Assembly: GCA_934725985.1 (NCBI GenBank)
Contig: CAKVCX010000002.1
Coordinates: 62,001-126,000 of the forward strand
From: an uncultured Bacilli bacterium
GTDB lineage: Bacteria > Bacillota_I > Bacilli_A > RFN20 > CAG-826
Length of the DNA stretch: 64,000 nt
Direction: 5' to 3'
Below, in pieces: positions 45,094 through 53,450 of the stretch (position 1 is its first letter; the number at the start of each line of letters is the position of its first letter). Position numbers and translations under genes: made by a program. Under the pieces are notes generated by a model. That model saw only the letters and a program-made list of their open reading frames with translations. It was not told where the DNA came from and searched no databases.

Positions 45094-46128
45094 TCATTTA
45101 GCCCCAAGCATTATTTTTCTGATGCTAGATATTTCTTCCTTGCTTATTCCTATTTCCAATAAGAATAACTCAATCCCTTTTTTTAATGTCGGATTCCTTT
45201 TATTTTTTTCTTTATCTTTTTCAAGGAAAAAATTATATAAACTTTCTATGGATTCTTTTAAATCATGCCCTAGGCTATCCCTATAATCGGCAGTCCCACA
45301 TGTGGAAAAAAAGGATAGTTCATAATCTTTAATTAATTCTTCATAGCTAACCCCTAGCAACCCTTTCAATATAAATGATAAAGTCCCCGTTCTATCTCTC
45401 CCGATTTGACAATGGAAATAAATTGGATAGTTATCTTCATTTGCAAAAGTTTTTATTTCTAATAGCAACGATTTTTCTAATTCGCTTTTCAAAATACTTA
45501 AATTGCCTTTGGCATAGCAAGGTCCCCCAAAATCAGGCAAGTCTATGTAGGTAAGATTATCTAATGTCTTCTTTCTATAGTTTTTTTCTCTTAGGTCAAT
45601 TATTGTTTTTATTCCTAAAGAAGAAAATTGTTCTTTTCCATCTTTGCTTATTTCATCTAAGTTCGCGCCTCGATAAATCATTCCTAGCTTTACATGTTTA
45701 TTGCCGATTTTCTCTCCCCCGATATCGCGTACATTTTTTACTCCATCAATTCTTAAGGTACGTGGGCTATATTTTGTTTTAAAAGAAAGTATATTGCTTT
45801 CTTGGCTAGTCGATATGTTTTTAGCTTTGCAATAATAAGTTAATCCAGGATAAAGGTTATCGATAAAAAAAGAAGAGGAATCAAAACGATATTTTTTAAA
45901 GCTATTAAAATCTTTATTGTTCGAAACAAAGAATAGATAGCCGTTTTTATTAGAAGAAAAATCTTTTATTTCAAATTCGATGGGAGCAGGGTAGGAGTTT
46001 TCTATTTCTCTTTTTTTTAAAATAGTGGCAAATTCAAAAGGCTTATATGAAGAGAAAAAAGAATCCATTTCGGCGTTTAATAATGTTATCGTATTTTTTT
46101 CTTTTTTATTTTTTAGCTTTAGTTCCAT
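45094..46128 (-). CDS. Tyrosine-phosphatase-like protein with N-terminal Fn3-like domain
   Basis: 344 residues. The C-terminal ~230 residues are a protein-tyrosine-phosphatase-like fold: NVRDIGG, YRGANLDEIS, IIDLREKNYR and the P-loop HCQIGRDRTG with catalytic Cys near 245. This matches the Y_phosphatase3 family (MptpB-like). Residues ~35-115 look like a fibronectin-III/purple-phosphatase-like beta sandwich (LYPGLTYYCKAKNIST). No signal peptide is visible. The substrate, phosphotyrosine or phosphoinositide, is not predictable. A TAAAAT box lies seven bases before the ATG on the minus strand. Confidence 0.82.
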   Translation of the reverse strand: MELKLKNKKEKNTITLLNAEMDSFFSSYKPFEFATILKKREIENSYPAPIEFEIKDFSSNKNGYLFFVSNNKDFNSFKKYRFDSSSFFIDNLYPGLTYYCKAKNISTSQESNILSFKTKYSPRTLRIDGVKNVRDIGGEKIGNKHVKLGMIYRGANLDEISKDGKEQFSSLGIKTIIDLREKNYRKKTLDNLTYIDLPDFGGPCYAKGNLSILKSELEKSLLLEIKTFANEDNYPIYFHCQIGRDRTGTLSFILKGLLGVSYEELIKDYELSFFSTCGTADYRDSLGHDLKESIESLYNFFLEKDKEKNKRNPTLKKGIELFLLEIGISKEEISSIRKIMLGAK

Positions 46129-46264
46129 GGCTTGAATTTTAATTTAAAACGTCTTTTTGTTTTCTCTATTTTAATATCTTGAATTAAAAACGCATATTTT
46201 TAACTTTTTAAAATAGGCATTGTTTTATTTTCTTATATATTATTAAAACAAGCGAGGAATAATA

Positions 46265-47473
46265 ATGGATAAGAAAGAGCTAGCCATTAACCTTTTTAAT
46301 GAGGGCAACGGTATTTTACGTCTTAAACCAACTTGGGTTCCAAGGAGTTTTTGTAGACCTGGAAAAAGAATTAAACTACATCCAGATGATTATTACGTTT
46401 TAGGCTTAAAAAGAGGCGGGATAGATGAAAGATGGCTTGCTTCGACTACCTGGGCCGAGAATGGACCTGATACCCCGGAAGATGAAGGGCTTAGCTATGC
46501 CGTTAGCAAAGATGGCAAAACCCAAATTTTGCTACGCGATTTAGTAGATATATTGCAAGGAGACTTGATCGGGGACGATCTATACAATAAGTATCATCGC
46601 TGGCCTATGTTTTCTAAGTTTTTTGATAATGCCGGGCCTCTTCCTCACCATATTCATCATAGAGATAAACACGCTGCTAGGGTAGGCTCATCTGGAAAGC
46701 CTGAAATGTATTTTTTTCCATCCCAATTAAATAATCATGGCGGCGAGTTTCCCTATACTTTCTTTGGGTTAAATCCGGAAACAAAAAAAGAGGAAATAAA
46801 GAAATGCCTAGAGGATTTTACAAAAGGGGATAATCATCTTCTTGATCATTCTCAAGCCTATAAAATAGATTTGGATACAGGTTGGGACGTGCCTCCTGGA
46901 ATTCTTCATGCCCCGGCAAGTCTATGTACTTATGAGCCTCAATTTGCAAGCGATGTCTATGCTATGTATCAGTCTATTTTATCCAATGGGCAATGCCTAG
47001 ATGAATCATTGCTTTGGAAAAATAGCCCAAAAGAAGAAATTGGAAACTTTGATTACCTTTTAGACGTTATAGATTGGGAAGCAAATGTTGACAAGGATTT
47101 TAAAAAGCATCATTTCATGAAACCCGTAGTCATTATAAAAAATGACCAGTATTGCGAAGAATGGATTTGCTATTTATGTAACAAAGTATGCGCTAAGCGA
47201 TTAACTATTTATCCTGGGGCAAAAGTTACCATAAAAGACGAAGCTGCCTATGGATTAATAATGCTTCAAGGACATGGCAAACTTAATGAATTCGATATCG
47301 AAACGCCCGCTTTAATTAGGTATGGCCAGTTGACTAACGACGAATTCTTTGTAAGCGAAAAAGCCGCGAAGAAAGGTGTTACCATTGAAAATAGTTCCGA
47401 TTCCGATCCTATAGTCATGCTTAAGCATTTTTCGGAAAACAAAGAATTGGAACGTTTTTGGAATGGAAAATAA
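46265..47473 (+). CDS. Mannose-6-phosphate-isomerase-like cupin protein
   Basis: 402 residues related to class I phosphomannose isomerases. Likely metal ligands are in LPHHIHHRDKHA and GKPEMYFFPSQLN, followed by FPYTFFGLNPETK, GDNHLLDHSQAYKI and the conserved GWDVPPGILHAPASLCTYEPQ. The C-terminal ~110 residues are a second cupin barrel. It may interconvert a keto and an aldo sugar (phosphate); the exact sugar is unknown. A GAGGAA site precedes the ATG and a strong terminator follows. Confidence 0.75.
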   Translation: MDKKELAINLFNEGNGILRLKPTWVPRSFCRPGKRIKLHPDDYYVLGLKRGGIDERWLASTTWAENGPDTPEDEGLSYAVSKDGKTQILLRDLVDILQGDLIGDDLYNKYHRWPMFSKFFDNAGPLPHHIHHRDKHAARVGSSGKPEMYFFPSQLNNHGGEFPYTFFGLNPETKKEEIKKCLEDFTKGDNHLLDHSQAYKIDLDTGWDVPPGILHAPASLCTYEPQFASDVYAMYQSILSNGQCLDESLLWKNSPKEEIGNFDYLLDVIDWEANVDKDFKKHHFMKPVVIIKNDQYCEEWICYLCNKVCAKRLTIYPGAKVTIKDEAAYGLIMLQGHGKLNEFDIETPALIRYGQLTNDEFFVSEKAAKKGVTIENSSDSDPIVMLKHFSENKELERFWNGK

Positions 47474-47500
47474 TTTTTATTCATTTTAAAAATTGTTTTA

Positions 47501-47535
47501 AGTAAACGATTTGACAAAAATCGCTTACTTTTTTT
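47501..47535 (+). terminator. Terminator after the cupin gene
   Basis: 12-base arms AGTAAACGATTT and AAATCGCTTACT (one mismatch) followed by TTTTTTT. A TTGACA-N18-TATTAT promoter-like pair overlaps it (47511-47540). Confidence 0.75.
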
Positions 47536-47687
47536 ATTATTCTAAAGTTTCTTTTATATCTATTTTTTCTTGTATTTTGTTTTTTTAATTGACAAAAAGC
47601 GGTAGGGTTACCTTAAAAATACTTAAAAAAAATCGCTTTACTTTCTTAAGCAAAGTGACTATATTCACAATCGAAAAGAGGGTTTTT

Positions 47688-49913
47688 ATGAAAAAATTAG
47701 CAATTTGTGCAATATCTGGAACCCTAGCCTTAACGGGTCTAGTTATTGCGGGGGGGGGTTCTAAAAATAGTACTTTAGAGACCCTTGGCGAGAACGCCAA
47801 TCTTGAAATTAGCGGAGACTTGATTACTTCTTCTACTACGGAGAAGCTTTTTGAAGTGTCTACTAATCTTGGAAATAAGATAAGGCTTGCCCATTCTTCT
47901 ACTTCAAATGGAAAGATTTTAAATGAACACGGCTATATTTATAATGTGGATGCCATCACAGGTTTAAAATCTATTACAGTTGCTTTTGAAGGTGAGCTTA
48001 AGCTAACTACTTGGTACGACGATATCTTAAAGGGGCAAAGCGTTAACCTTGTTAATAATGAAGCATCTAAATTAAGTGGTTCTGATTGTGCTTGGTTTAG
48101 GATTGAGGCTCTTAAAGAAACTAAAATCGATTCAATTAAGATTGAATATACCTGCGATGCCAAAGATGGATCTTTTGCTTATACTTCTTTCGACGATTTA
48201 GGCGAATTGACTAGAGAAGATGCAAAAGATAAAGATATAACGGTTTCTTTAGGTGAAAGAAACTTTGAGCAATTTGAGTATGCTTATGATGGCACCGAAG
48301 CGAATAAATATAATCAAAAGGCTTTTGTCTTAGGGAATACTAAATTAAATAAATATAATGCTAGCGTTCCTAATGTTGGCGAATATAAATTCACATTCTT
48401 GAATGGAATAATTAAGGGTGGGGCGGATGTAATAAATCCTGACCATACAGACAATTCCCATGTCTTTATGTTGCTACCTAACCATTCCGATGTCGTTTTT
48501 GAAAACGTTATATTCGATTGCACCGTATCCTTCCATAATGAATTCTATACCAATACTTGGGCTTATTTGAATTCTTTGACTTTTAAAAATTGCACTTTCA
48601 ATGGTGGAATATTTGATTTCCCAGCCAAAGAATTAACCATTACTGATTGTACTTTCAATAAGTACAAAAATAGTAATAGTCAAAATGATTCCAATCCAAT
48701 TTGGGTAAGGTCAGGAGCAGGACAAAAAGGCGAAGTTAGCTTAAATAAGGTTACTTTTACTAACAATACCGTCAATGCCTATAGACCGGTTAAATTTGAA
48801 AGATTGGGCATTAATGATAATCATTTTGAACTTACTTTCTTAGATAATACCTTCAATATGTCTACTTTCAATGATACCGATTTAAAGAATTATGGTATTT
48901 ATCTAGATAGCGGAGTTACTTATCATTCCTTTACTTTAGTTGACGATGGCAACGTTATAAATGGTGGCAACGGCGATAAAGTTTATGCCTTCAATGGCGT
49001 TGTTGATGGAAACTTCCCAACAAAAATGGGGACTAAAATATTAGATAGAAACGGAAATGAAAAAGTTATCGTTGGCGGCAAATGGAAATCAGTAGAAGAA
49101 GCTAAGCTATGTTCTTCTATAGACGAAGTTACTACCGATACGAATATAAACGTTTCTAGTAGCGGAACGGCTATTGATGCTATTAAATCTTCCTTTACTG
49201 GTGATAATGCTACAAAACAATCTACTACGATAAGCTTACCCTCTGGTAGCTTCAGCTTAAAAGATGAAACCGATAGGCCTTCTTTAAAGGATAAAACAGT
49301 TGTTTTTGTTGGAAGCGGAGTCAATTCGACAACTTATTTAGCCAACAAGAGCGCAACTGGTACAGAAAAAGGATCCGATTATAGCTTTGATGGAGCAAAA
49401 CTAGTAGTTTTTAAAGATATGAAGATTTCTTTAGGAACTGCCAATTATAACGGCTTTGTTCGTCCACAAAATCTAGTTTTCGATAATTGTCTTATCGAAG
49501 GCATGGGTCATTATTGGGGAAATAAGACCACTTTCAATAATTGCAAATTCTCTCTTTCTGGGGCCGATTACAATATTTATTTATATTCTGGCGTTGATCT
49601 TACTTTCAAAAACTGCGAATTTGATTCTCCAACCAATAGATTCATGAACGCCTATAGAGAAGAAGCATCAATCGAACCCATTAAAGTCAATATAGATAAT
49701 TGCAAGTTTATTGGTGCAGAAGATGCTACTTCTGCTCCAAAAGCAAAACCGGTAGTTAATATCAAAAAGTACTTTAATCCAACTTGGCAAGTAACCATTA
49801 ATAATTCTTCTTTAGAAGGAGCTTTGAATAAAGAAAAAGGCTTCTATCAAGTAGAAGAAGGCTCTAAAGGCTTTGTTTCGATTGATGGAAACATCGTTTG
49901 GGAAGCTAAATAA
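47688..49913 (+). CDS. Secreted right-handed beta-helix protein with a G9 tract in the signal peptide
   Basis: 741 residues from the ATG at 47688 (GAGGG upstream; an in-frame extension to 47589 has no signal character). The N-terminus MKKLAICAISGTLALTGLVIAGGGSK is a signal peptide without a lipobox. The body is a parallel beta-helix: repeated short strands such as LTFKNCTFNGGIF, LTITDCTFNKY, LVFDNCLIEG, TTFNNCKFSLS and LTFKNCEFDS at two places (about 280-420 and 600-700). These folds occur in polysaccharide lyases and adhesins; no active site is evident. Codons for AGGGS are an uninterrupted run of nine G, and gain or loss of one G ends translation within a few codons. Confidence 0.8.
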   Translation: MKKLAICAISGTLALTGLVIAGGGSKNSTLETLGENANLEISGDLITSSTTEKLFEVSTNLGNKIRLAHSSTSNGKILNEHGYIYNVDAITGLKSITVAFEGELKLTTWYDDILKGQSVNLVNNEASKLSGSDCAWFRIEALKETKIDSIKIEYTCDAKDGSFAYTSFDDLGELTREDAKDKDITVSLGERNFEQFEYAYDGTEANKYNQKAFVLGNTKLNKYNASVPNVGEYKFTFLNGIIKGGADVINPDHTDNSHVFMLLPNHSDVVFENVIFDCTVSFHNEFYTNTWAYLNSLTFKNCTFNGGIFDFPAKELTITDCTFNKYKNSNSQNDSNPIWVRSGAGQKGEVSLNKVTFTNNTVNAYRPVKFERLGINDNHFELTFLDNTFNMSTFNDTDLKNYGIYLDSGVTYHSFTLVDDGNVINGGNGDKVYAFNGVVDGNFPTKMGTKILDRNGNEKVIVGGKWKSVEEAKLCSSIDEVTTDTNINVSSSGTAIDAIKSSFTGDNATKQSTTISLPSGSFSLKDETDRPSLKDKTVVFVGSGVNSTTYLANKSATGTEKGSDYSFDGAKLVVFKDMKISLGTANYNGFVRPQNLVFDNCLIEGMGHYWGNKTTFNNCKFSLSGADYNIYLYSGVDLTFKNCEFDSPTNRFMNAYREEASIEPIKVNIDNCKFIGAEDATSAPKAKPVVNIKKYFNPTWQVTINNSSLEGALNKEKGFYQVEEGSKGFVSIDGNIVWEAK
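47750..47758 (+). repeat. G9 homopolymer tract (candidate contingency locus)
   Basis: Nine consecutive G in an AT-rich genome, within the signal-peptide codons of the beta-helix gene. Eight G puts a TAG 8 codons later in frame (…CTT TAG); ten G gives TTC TAA at once. Only nine (or nine plus or minus three) keeps the gene on. Confidence 0.85.
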
Positions 49914-49940
49914 TTATATTCCTAAAATTGTTTTTGGATT

Positions 49941-49973
49941 AACCCTGCTTTGATAATAGGCAGGGTTTTTCTT
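49941..49973. terminator. Terminator after the beta-helix gene
   Basis: AACCCTGC/GCAGGGTT stem (49941-49948, 49960-49967) followed by TTTTTCTTT. Confidence 0.9.
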
Positions 49974-49987
49974 TATGCTTATTAAAA

Positions 49988-50260
49988 CTAATCCATTAAT
50001 AAATTCTTATATTCATTATGTTTTTGGAAAAAAGAAACAGCATACGAACAAGTAGGTTTTATCCTTAAGTCGTTTTCTTTTACAAACTTAATTACTTCTA
50101 GAATTAATTTAGAAGCTAGGCCTTGCCCTTGATAGTTTGAGTTTACATAAGTATGGTCGATTGAAATATTTTTCTCATTCAGATAAGAAAAATCTATTTC
50201 TCCGATTAAAATATTTTCATCCATCAATAGAATTTTATCTTTTTCGTATTTATACTCCAT
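49988..50260 (-). CDS. Small GNAT-like acetyltransferase (YjdJ type)
   Basis: 90 residues of the short GNAT subfamily with only the core of the fold. The acetyl-CoA loop is NYQGQGLASKLILEVIKF, preceded by SIDHTYVNS and followed by the CSYAVSFFQKH tail in which family members carry a conserved Cys and Tyr. The substrate is unknown. GGAGGT lies upstream of the ATG. Confidence 0.85.
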   Translation of the reverse strand: MEYKYEKDKILLMDENILIGEIDFSYLNEKNISIDHTYVNSNYQGQGLASKLILEVIKFVKENDLRIKPTCSYAVSFFQKHNEYKNLLMD

Positions 50261-50466
50261 TCTTAATTACCTCCAAATATATATTGTCATAAAATTAAGG
50301 ATAAATCTTCGAATTTGTTATATTGATATAAAATCTTAGCCAAAGCCTATTGTTTTTTGGAAGCCTTTGGAATTAAACTCCATCTTATCCATTTGAACAA
50401 TAAGAGATTATTTAAATGCTCCATTTTTAACAATTGGTATTAATATATATTTATCGAGGTAATTTT

Positions 50467-50931
50467 ATGAGCGAAGAAAAAATTATTGAGGGCGAAGTAG
50501 TTTCCGAACAGAAAAAAGAAGAAAAGAAAAGCGGCTTTAAAGCCTTTTGGGAAAAGACAAAGAAAAACGTTTCCGATTCTATGCTAGAAGCAAAAATCAG
50601 GACTCATTATGAAGAGAATTCAACAAAGGCATCGCTATATTCGCCAAAGGAAAATTTGCTATTAGGCAATTGCAGCGATAAATACGGCTGCTTTGAAAAC
50701 GATACTTTTTCTTATTGGGAAAGCAATAAAGAAGAAGAACCCATAATTGGAAGTATTTTAAAAATAAAAGATTCTTATTATCAAATCAAATCATTTGAAA
50801 AAGAAACAATCAAAACTGCTTATGATGGGATTGAATACACTAGAGACGGTTTTAAATTGTTTCTAAATAATTCCCCAAAAGAGGTCAAAGTCGTTAAGGC
50901 CGATAAGAAGTATTTCTTGTTAGAAGAGTAA
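50467..50931 (+). CDS. Hypothetical protein
   Basis: 154 residues from the ATG at 50467, which has GAGGTAA at the proper distance. The N-terminal ~45 residues are charged and helical (EEKIIEGEVVSEQKKEEKKSG), then FKAFWEKTKKNVSDSMLEAKI, and the second half is beta-rich (YYQIKSFEKETIKTAYDGIEY). No membrane helix. I do not recognise it. The stop abuts the stop of the converging gene. Confidence 0.6.
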   Translation: MSEEKIIEGEVVSEQKKEEKKSGFKAFWEKTKKNVSDSMLEAKIRTHYEENSTKASLYSPKENLLLGNCSDKYGCFENDTFSYWESNKEEEPIIGSILKIKDSYYQIKSFEKETIKTAYDGIEYTRDGFKLFLNNSPKEVKVVKADKKYFLLEE

Positions 50932-51339
50932 TCATTCAGAATAGGAGTCTTTTAAGATCCTATTGAATTCAACTATTGAATTTTTATCTTCTAGATTAAA
51001 CCCGTAAGGCTTGAATTCGCCAGAAATTAAACTTTCTAAAATTGGCAAATACTCGTTTATATCAATTTCCATTTCTTCTTTGTTATCAAATAAAAATATT
51101 GGGAATAAACGTAAGTAAGCTATAGTCGATTTTTCTTTTTGCTTTTTTAGCCAGGGTATATCGACAAAAATGTCTTTTAAACTGATCCCCTTATAAAACA
51201 AAAGAAGACATATTTCGTTTTCTAAAACATCTTTATTGGATATTGTAATTTTGTATCCATTTTCTTCTAAAATCGATTTGAATTCGTTAACCTTTTTTTC
51301 GTTTTTGTTTATGTAGGCAATTTGTAATTTCTTTTCCAT
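50932..51339 (-). CDS. Hypothetical protein
   Basis: 135 residues. The alternation of strand and helix (KLQIAYINKNEKKVNEFKSI, EICLLLFYKGISLKDIFVDIPWLKKQ, STIAYLRLFPIFLFD) suggests a small alpha/beta fold somewhat like a TIR or receiver domain, but key residues are not clear. No ribosome site in front of the ATG. Single gene, convergent with the preceding one. Confidence 0.5.
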   Translation of the reverse strand: MEKKLQIAYINKNEKKVNEFKSILEENGYKITISNKDVLENEICLLLFYKGISLKDIFVDIPWLKKQKEKSTIAYLRLFPIFLFDNKEEMEIDINEYLPILESLISGEFKPYGFNLEDKNSIVEFNRILKDSYSE

Positions 51340-51483
51340 AGTATTCGTTTTGCATTTTTTATGCTTCTAACTTATTGATTTTATTAAAAAATTATAGTTT
51401 TTTCACCATTTTCAATTAAAATAGCTATAATATTTTTGCCAAAATTAAAGAAAAAGGAACTGAAAGGAGTTTTTTAATTCATT

Positions 51484-52845
51484 ATGGCTGATAAAAATAG
51501 AAGAATTTGCATTATAGGTGGTGGTCCTGCTGGACAAACCGTTGCCATGAACCTTGAGAAAAAAGGGTATGACAACTATGTAATTTATGAAAAGCTTGAT
51601 CGTGTTGGGGGAAAGGCTTTCTCACCAAAAATGAAAATGGGCCCAAATATGGAAGAAGAAAGAACCATAGAAATGGGTGCCGTTATGGGCTGCGATACTT
51701 ATTTTGCTGTTGCCGAAGCGGAAAAGTTTGGTGGAACAACCCACTTAGATGGTCCGGCAATGGGAAGAAAATTCATGACCGTTGATGGAAAGGAAGTAAA
51801 AAGAACACTTTGTCAAAAGTTAAATATGCTCCTTAAACTCAACAAAATGAGCAAATTGCTTAATAAGAAATATTACGGGTATGATGTTAACGGCCACAGA
51901 GGCGTTGCCAAAGGCGAATACGATGGCCCATTGCCAACTACCCCAGAATTAAAAGTAATAAAAGGCAAGAATGAAAACCTTAAGGAATTGGCTATGCCTT
52001 TCTCTGAATTCCTAAAGAAGAACAATTGCGAAGCAGCCGCTCCAGTTTGGAAAGGTCCATTCACTTCTTTTGGATATGGCTATTTTGATGAGATTCCTGC
52101 TGCTTATGTTGTTAAATATCTTGATGCTTTTACCGTTAGACAATTCCTCTCCGTTGGCAAACTTTGGACTTGGAAAGATGGGACTCAATCAATTTGGGAA
52201 GGCGTTAATTCTCATTTAAAGCACCCAGCTATTCTTAATAGCGAAGTTACTAAAATCGAAAGAAAAGAAAACAAAGTCTACGTTACAATAAATGGCAAAG
52301 ATATTGAAGAATTCGACGATATCATTATTTGCACTCCGCTTGAACTATTCTTAAATTATGGGGATCCAAATGAAAAGGAAAAAGAACTATTCTCCAAAAT
52401 TGTCCATAAAGAATATTTCACTATGGCCGTCCGTCCAGAAAAAGATCCTGACATTTCTTATTATTTCTTTGATAATATGACTCCAGAAACTAGGGGCCAC
52501 TTAATGGTTTTCTATCATCGTTGGCCAGGGGTTATCAATCAACCGGTTGTAACTTTTACTTTACGTAATCACGAAGGATGCGAAGATGTTCCTTTTGAAA
52601 AGGCAAAAGAAACAACCTTAAAAGATATGGAAATTGCCGGTCTTAAGGTAAAATCAACGGAAAGAATCGACGATTGGTATTACTTCCCACATGTCTCTAG
52701 CAAAGATTATGCTGACGGATGGTATGATAAAGTGGAAGCCATGCAAGGAGTAAATCATACTTATTACGCTGGCGAAGTCATGGCATTCGGCGACATGGAA
52801 GAAACCGCTGAATATGCTAGAGAACTAGTAAATCGTTATTTCTAA
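51484..52845 (+). CDS. FAD-dependent amine-oxidase-like oxidoreductase
   Basis: 453 residues. The N-terminal dinucleotide fold is IIGGGPAGQTVAMNLEKKG, followed by YEKLDRVGGKAFSP (the second FAD contact, GG near an E). The C-terminal FAD motif lies in YYAGEVMAFGDMEETAEYARELV. The mid-region does not match phytoene desaturase or protoporphyrinogen oxidase closely, so the substrate is open. AAAGGAG lies 14 bases before the ATG, farther than usual. A terminator follows. Confidence 0.8.
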   Translation: MADKNRRICIIGGGPAGQTVAMNLEKKGYDNYVIYEKLDRVGGKAFSPKMKMGPNMEEERTIEMGAVMGCDTYFAVAEAEKFGGTTHLDGPAMGRKFMTVDGKEVKRTLCQKLNMLLKLNKMSKLLNKKYYGYDVNGHRGVAKGEYDGPLPTTPELKVIKGKNENLKELAMPFSEFLKKNNCEAAAPVWKGPFTSFGYGYFDEIPAAYVVKYLDAFTVRQFLSVGKLWTWKDGTQSIWEGVNSHLKHPAILNSEVTKIERKENKVYVTINGKDIEEFDDIIICTPLELFLNYGDPNEKEKELFSKIVHKEYFTMAVRPEKDPDISYYFFDNMTPETRGHLMVFYHRWPGVINQPVVTFTLRNHEGCEDVPFEKAKETTLKDMEIAGLKVKSTERIDDWYYFPHVSSKDYADGWYDKVEAMQGVNHTYYAGEVMAFGDMEETAEYARELVNRYF

Positions 52846-52863
52846 TATTTTTTAAGCAAAATT

Positions 52864-52890
52864 AGCCTCGTTAATTCGGGGCTTTTTTTG
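52864..52890 (+). terminator. Terminator after the oxidoreductase gene
   Basis: AGCCTCG/CGGGGCT stem with one T-G pair (52864-52870, 52877-52883), then TTTTTTT. Confidence 0.88.
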
Positions 52891-52918
52891 TTTTATAAAT
52901 ATAAGTTAACAAAATATA

Positions 52919-52946
52919 TTGACTATTAAGTTAATCTAACTATACT
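52919..52946 (+). promoter_or_regulatory. feo operon promoter
   Basis: TTGACT (52919-52924), 16-bp spacer, TATACT (52941-52946). AAAGGAGG and the feoA ATG at 52972 follow. Confidence 0.7.
52926..52944. promoter_or_regulatory. DtxR/IdeR-like iron box over the feo promoter
   Basis: TTAAGTTAATCTAACTATA resembles the DtxR-family consensus (TTAGGTTAGCCTAACCTAA) and has the central palindrome AGTTA-ATC-TAACT. It fills the space between the -35 and -10 boxes and overlaps the -10, the right place for a metal-dependent repressor. Confidence 0.6.
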
Positions 52947-52971
52947 TTATATTTGTTAAAGGAGGCTAACA

Positions 52972-53193
52972 ATGCCACTACCGTTTGCGCCAATTGGAAA
53001 ACAATTAAGAATTGTTAAGATAAGGGGAGAAGAGAAAAACAATAAACATCTTGCTGCCCTTGGACTAGTTCCCGGCGAATCTATTTTGTTGATGTCAGAG
53101 CAAAATGGTGCCGTGGTCATAAACGTTAAAGAATCTCGTCTAGGCCTAGATAGGGCTGTTTCGATGGGAATTGAAGTGGTTGTAACAGCATGA
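52972..53193 (+). CDS. feoA: Ferrous iron transport protein A (first copy)
   Basis: 73 residues, a small SH3-like barrel. Characteristic features are the LGLVPGESILLM turn and RLGLDRAVSMGIEVV end. FeoA proteins are cytosolic partners needed for FeoB function. AAAGGAGG precedes the ATG. It overlaps the second feoA by 4 bases (ATGA). Two separate FeoA genes before FeoB are common in Bacillota. Confidence 0.92.
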   Translation: MPLPFAPIGKQLRIVKIRGEEKNNKHLAALGLVPGESILLMSEQNGAVVINVKESRLGLDRAVSMGIEVVVTA

Positions 53194-53450
53194 ATAACGA
53201 ATCTAATAACGCTAATTCTTATAATAGACTTAGCGATGCTCAAATTGGTTCAACTGTCTATGTTGATGAAGTTTTGGGCGAAGGAAGGGTCAAAAGAAGG
53301 CTCTTTGATATGGGCATCACGCCTGGTGCTCAAATTTATGTTCGCAAGAAGGCTCCTCTAGGCGATCCAATTGAAATCACCATCAGGAACTACGAACTTA
53401 CCTTAAGAAAAACCGAGGCAGAAGAAGTTGTCGTAAGGAGCGGTAAATAA
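53190..53450 (+). CDS. feoA: Ferrous iron transport protein A (second copy)
   Basis: 86 residues with the FeoA pattern KRRLFDMGITPGAQIYVRKKAPLGDPIEITIRNYEL cut across strands of an SH3-like fold, and a short polar N-terminal extension. It differs clearly from the first copy, so the two are not a recent duplication. The stop overlaps the feoB ATG by one base. Confidence 0.93.
   Translation: MNNESNNANSYNRLSDAQIGSTVYVDEVLGEGRVKRRLFDMGITPGAQIYVRKKAPLGDPIEITIRNYELTLRKTEAEEVVVRSGK

Noticed and set aside
47589..47687. Longer N-terminus for the beta-helix protein
   Set aside because: The extension has no signal character, contains a promoter-like TTGACA, and a good GAGGG site sits before the ATG at 47688.
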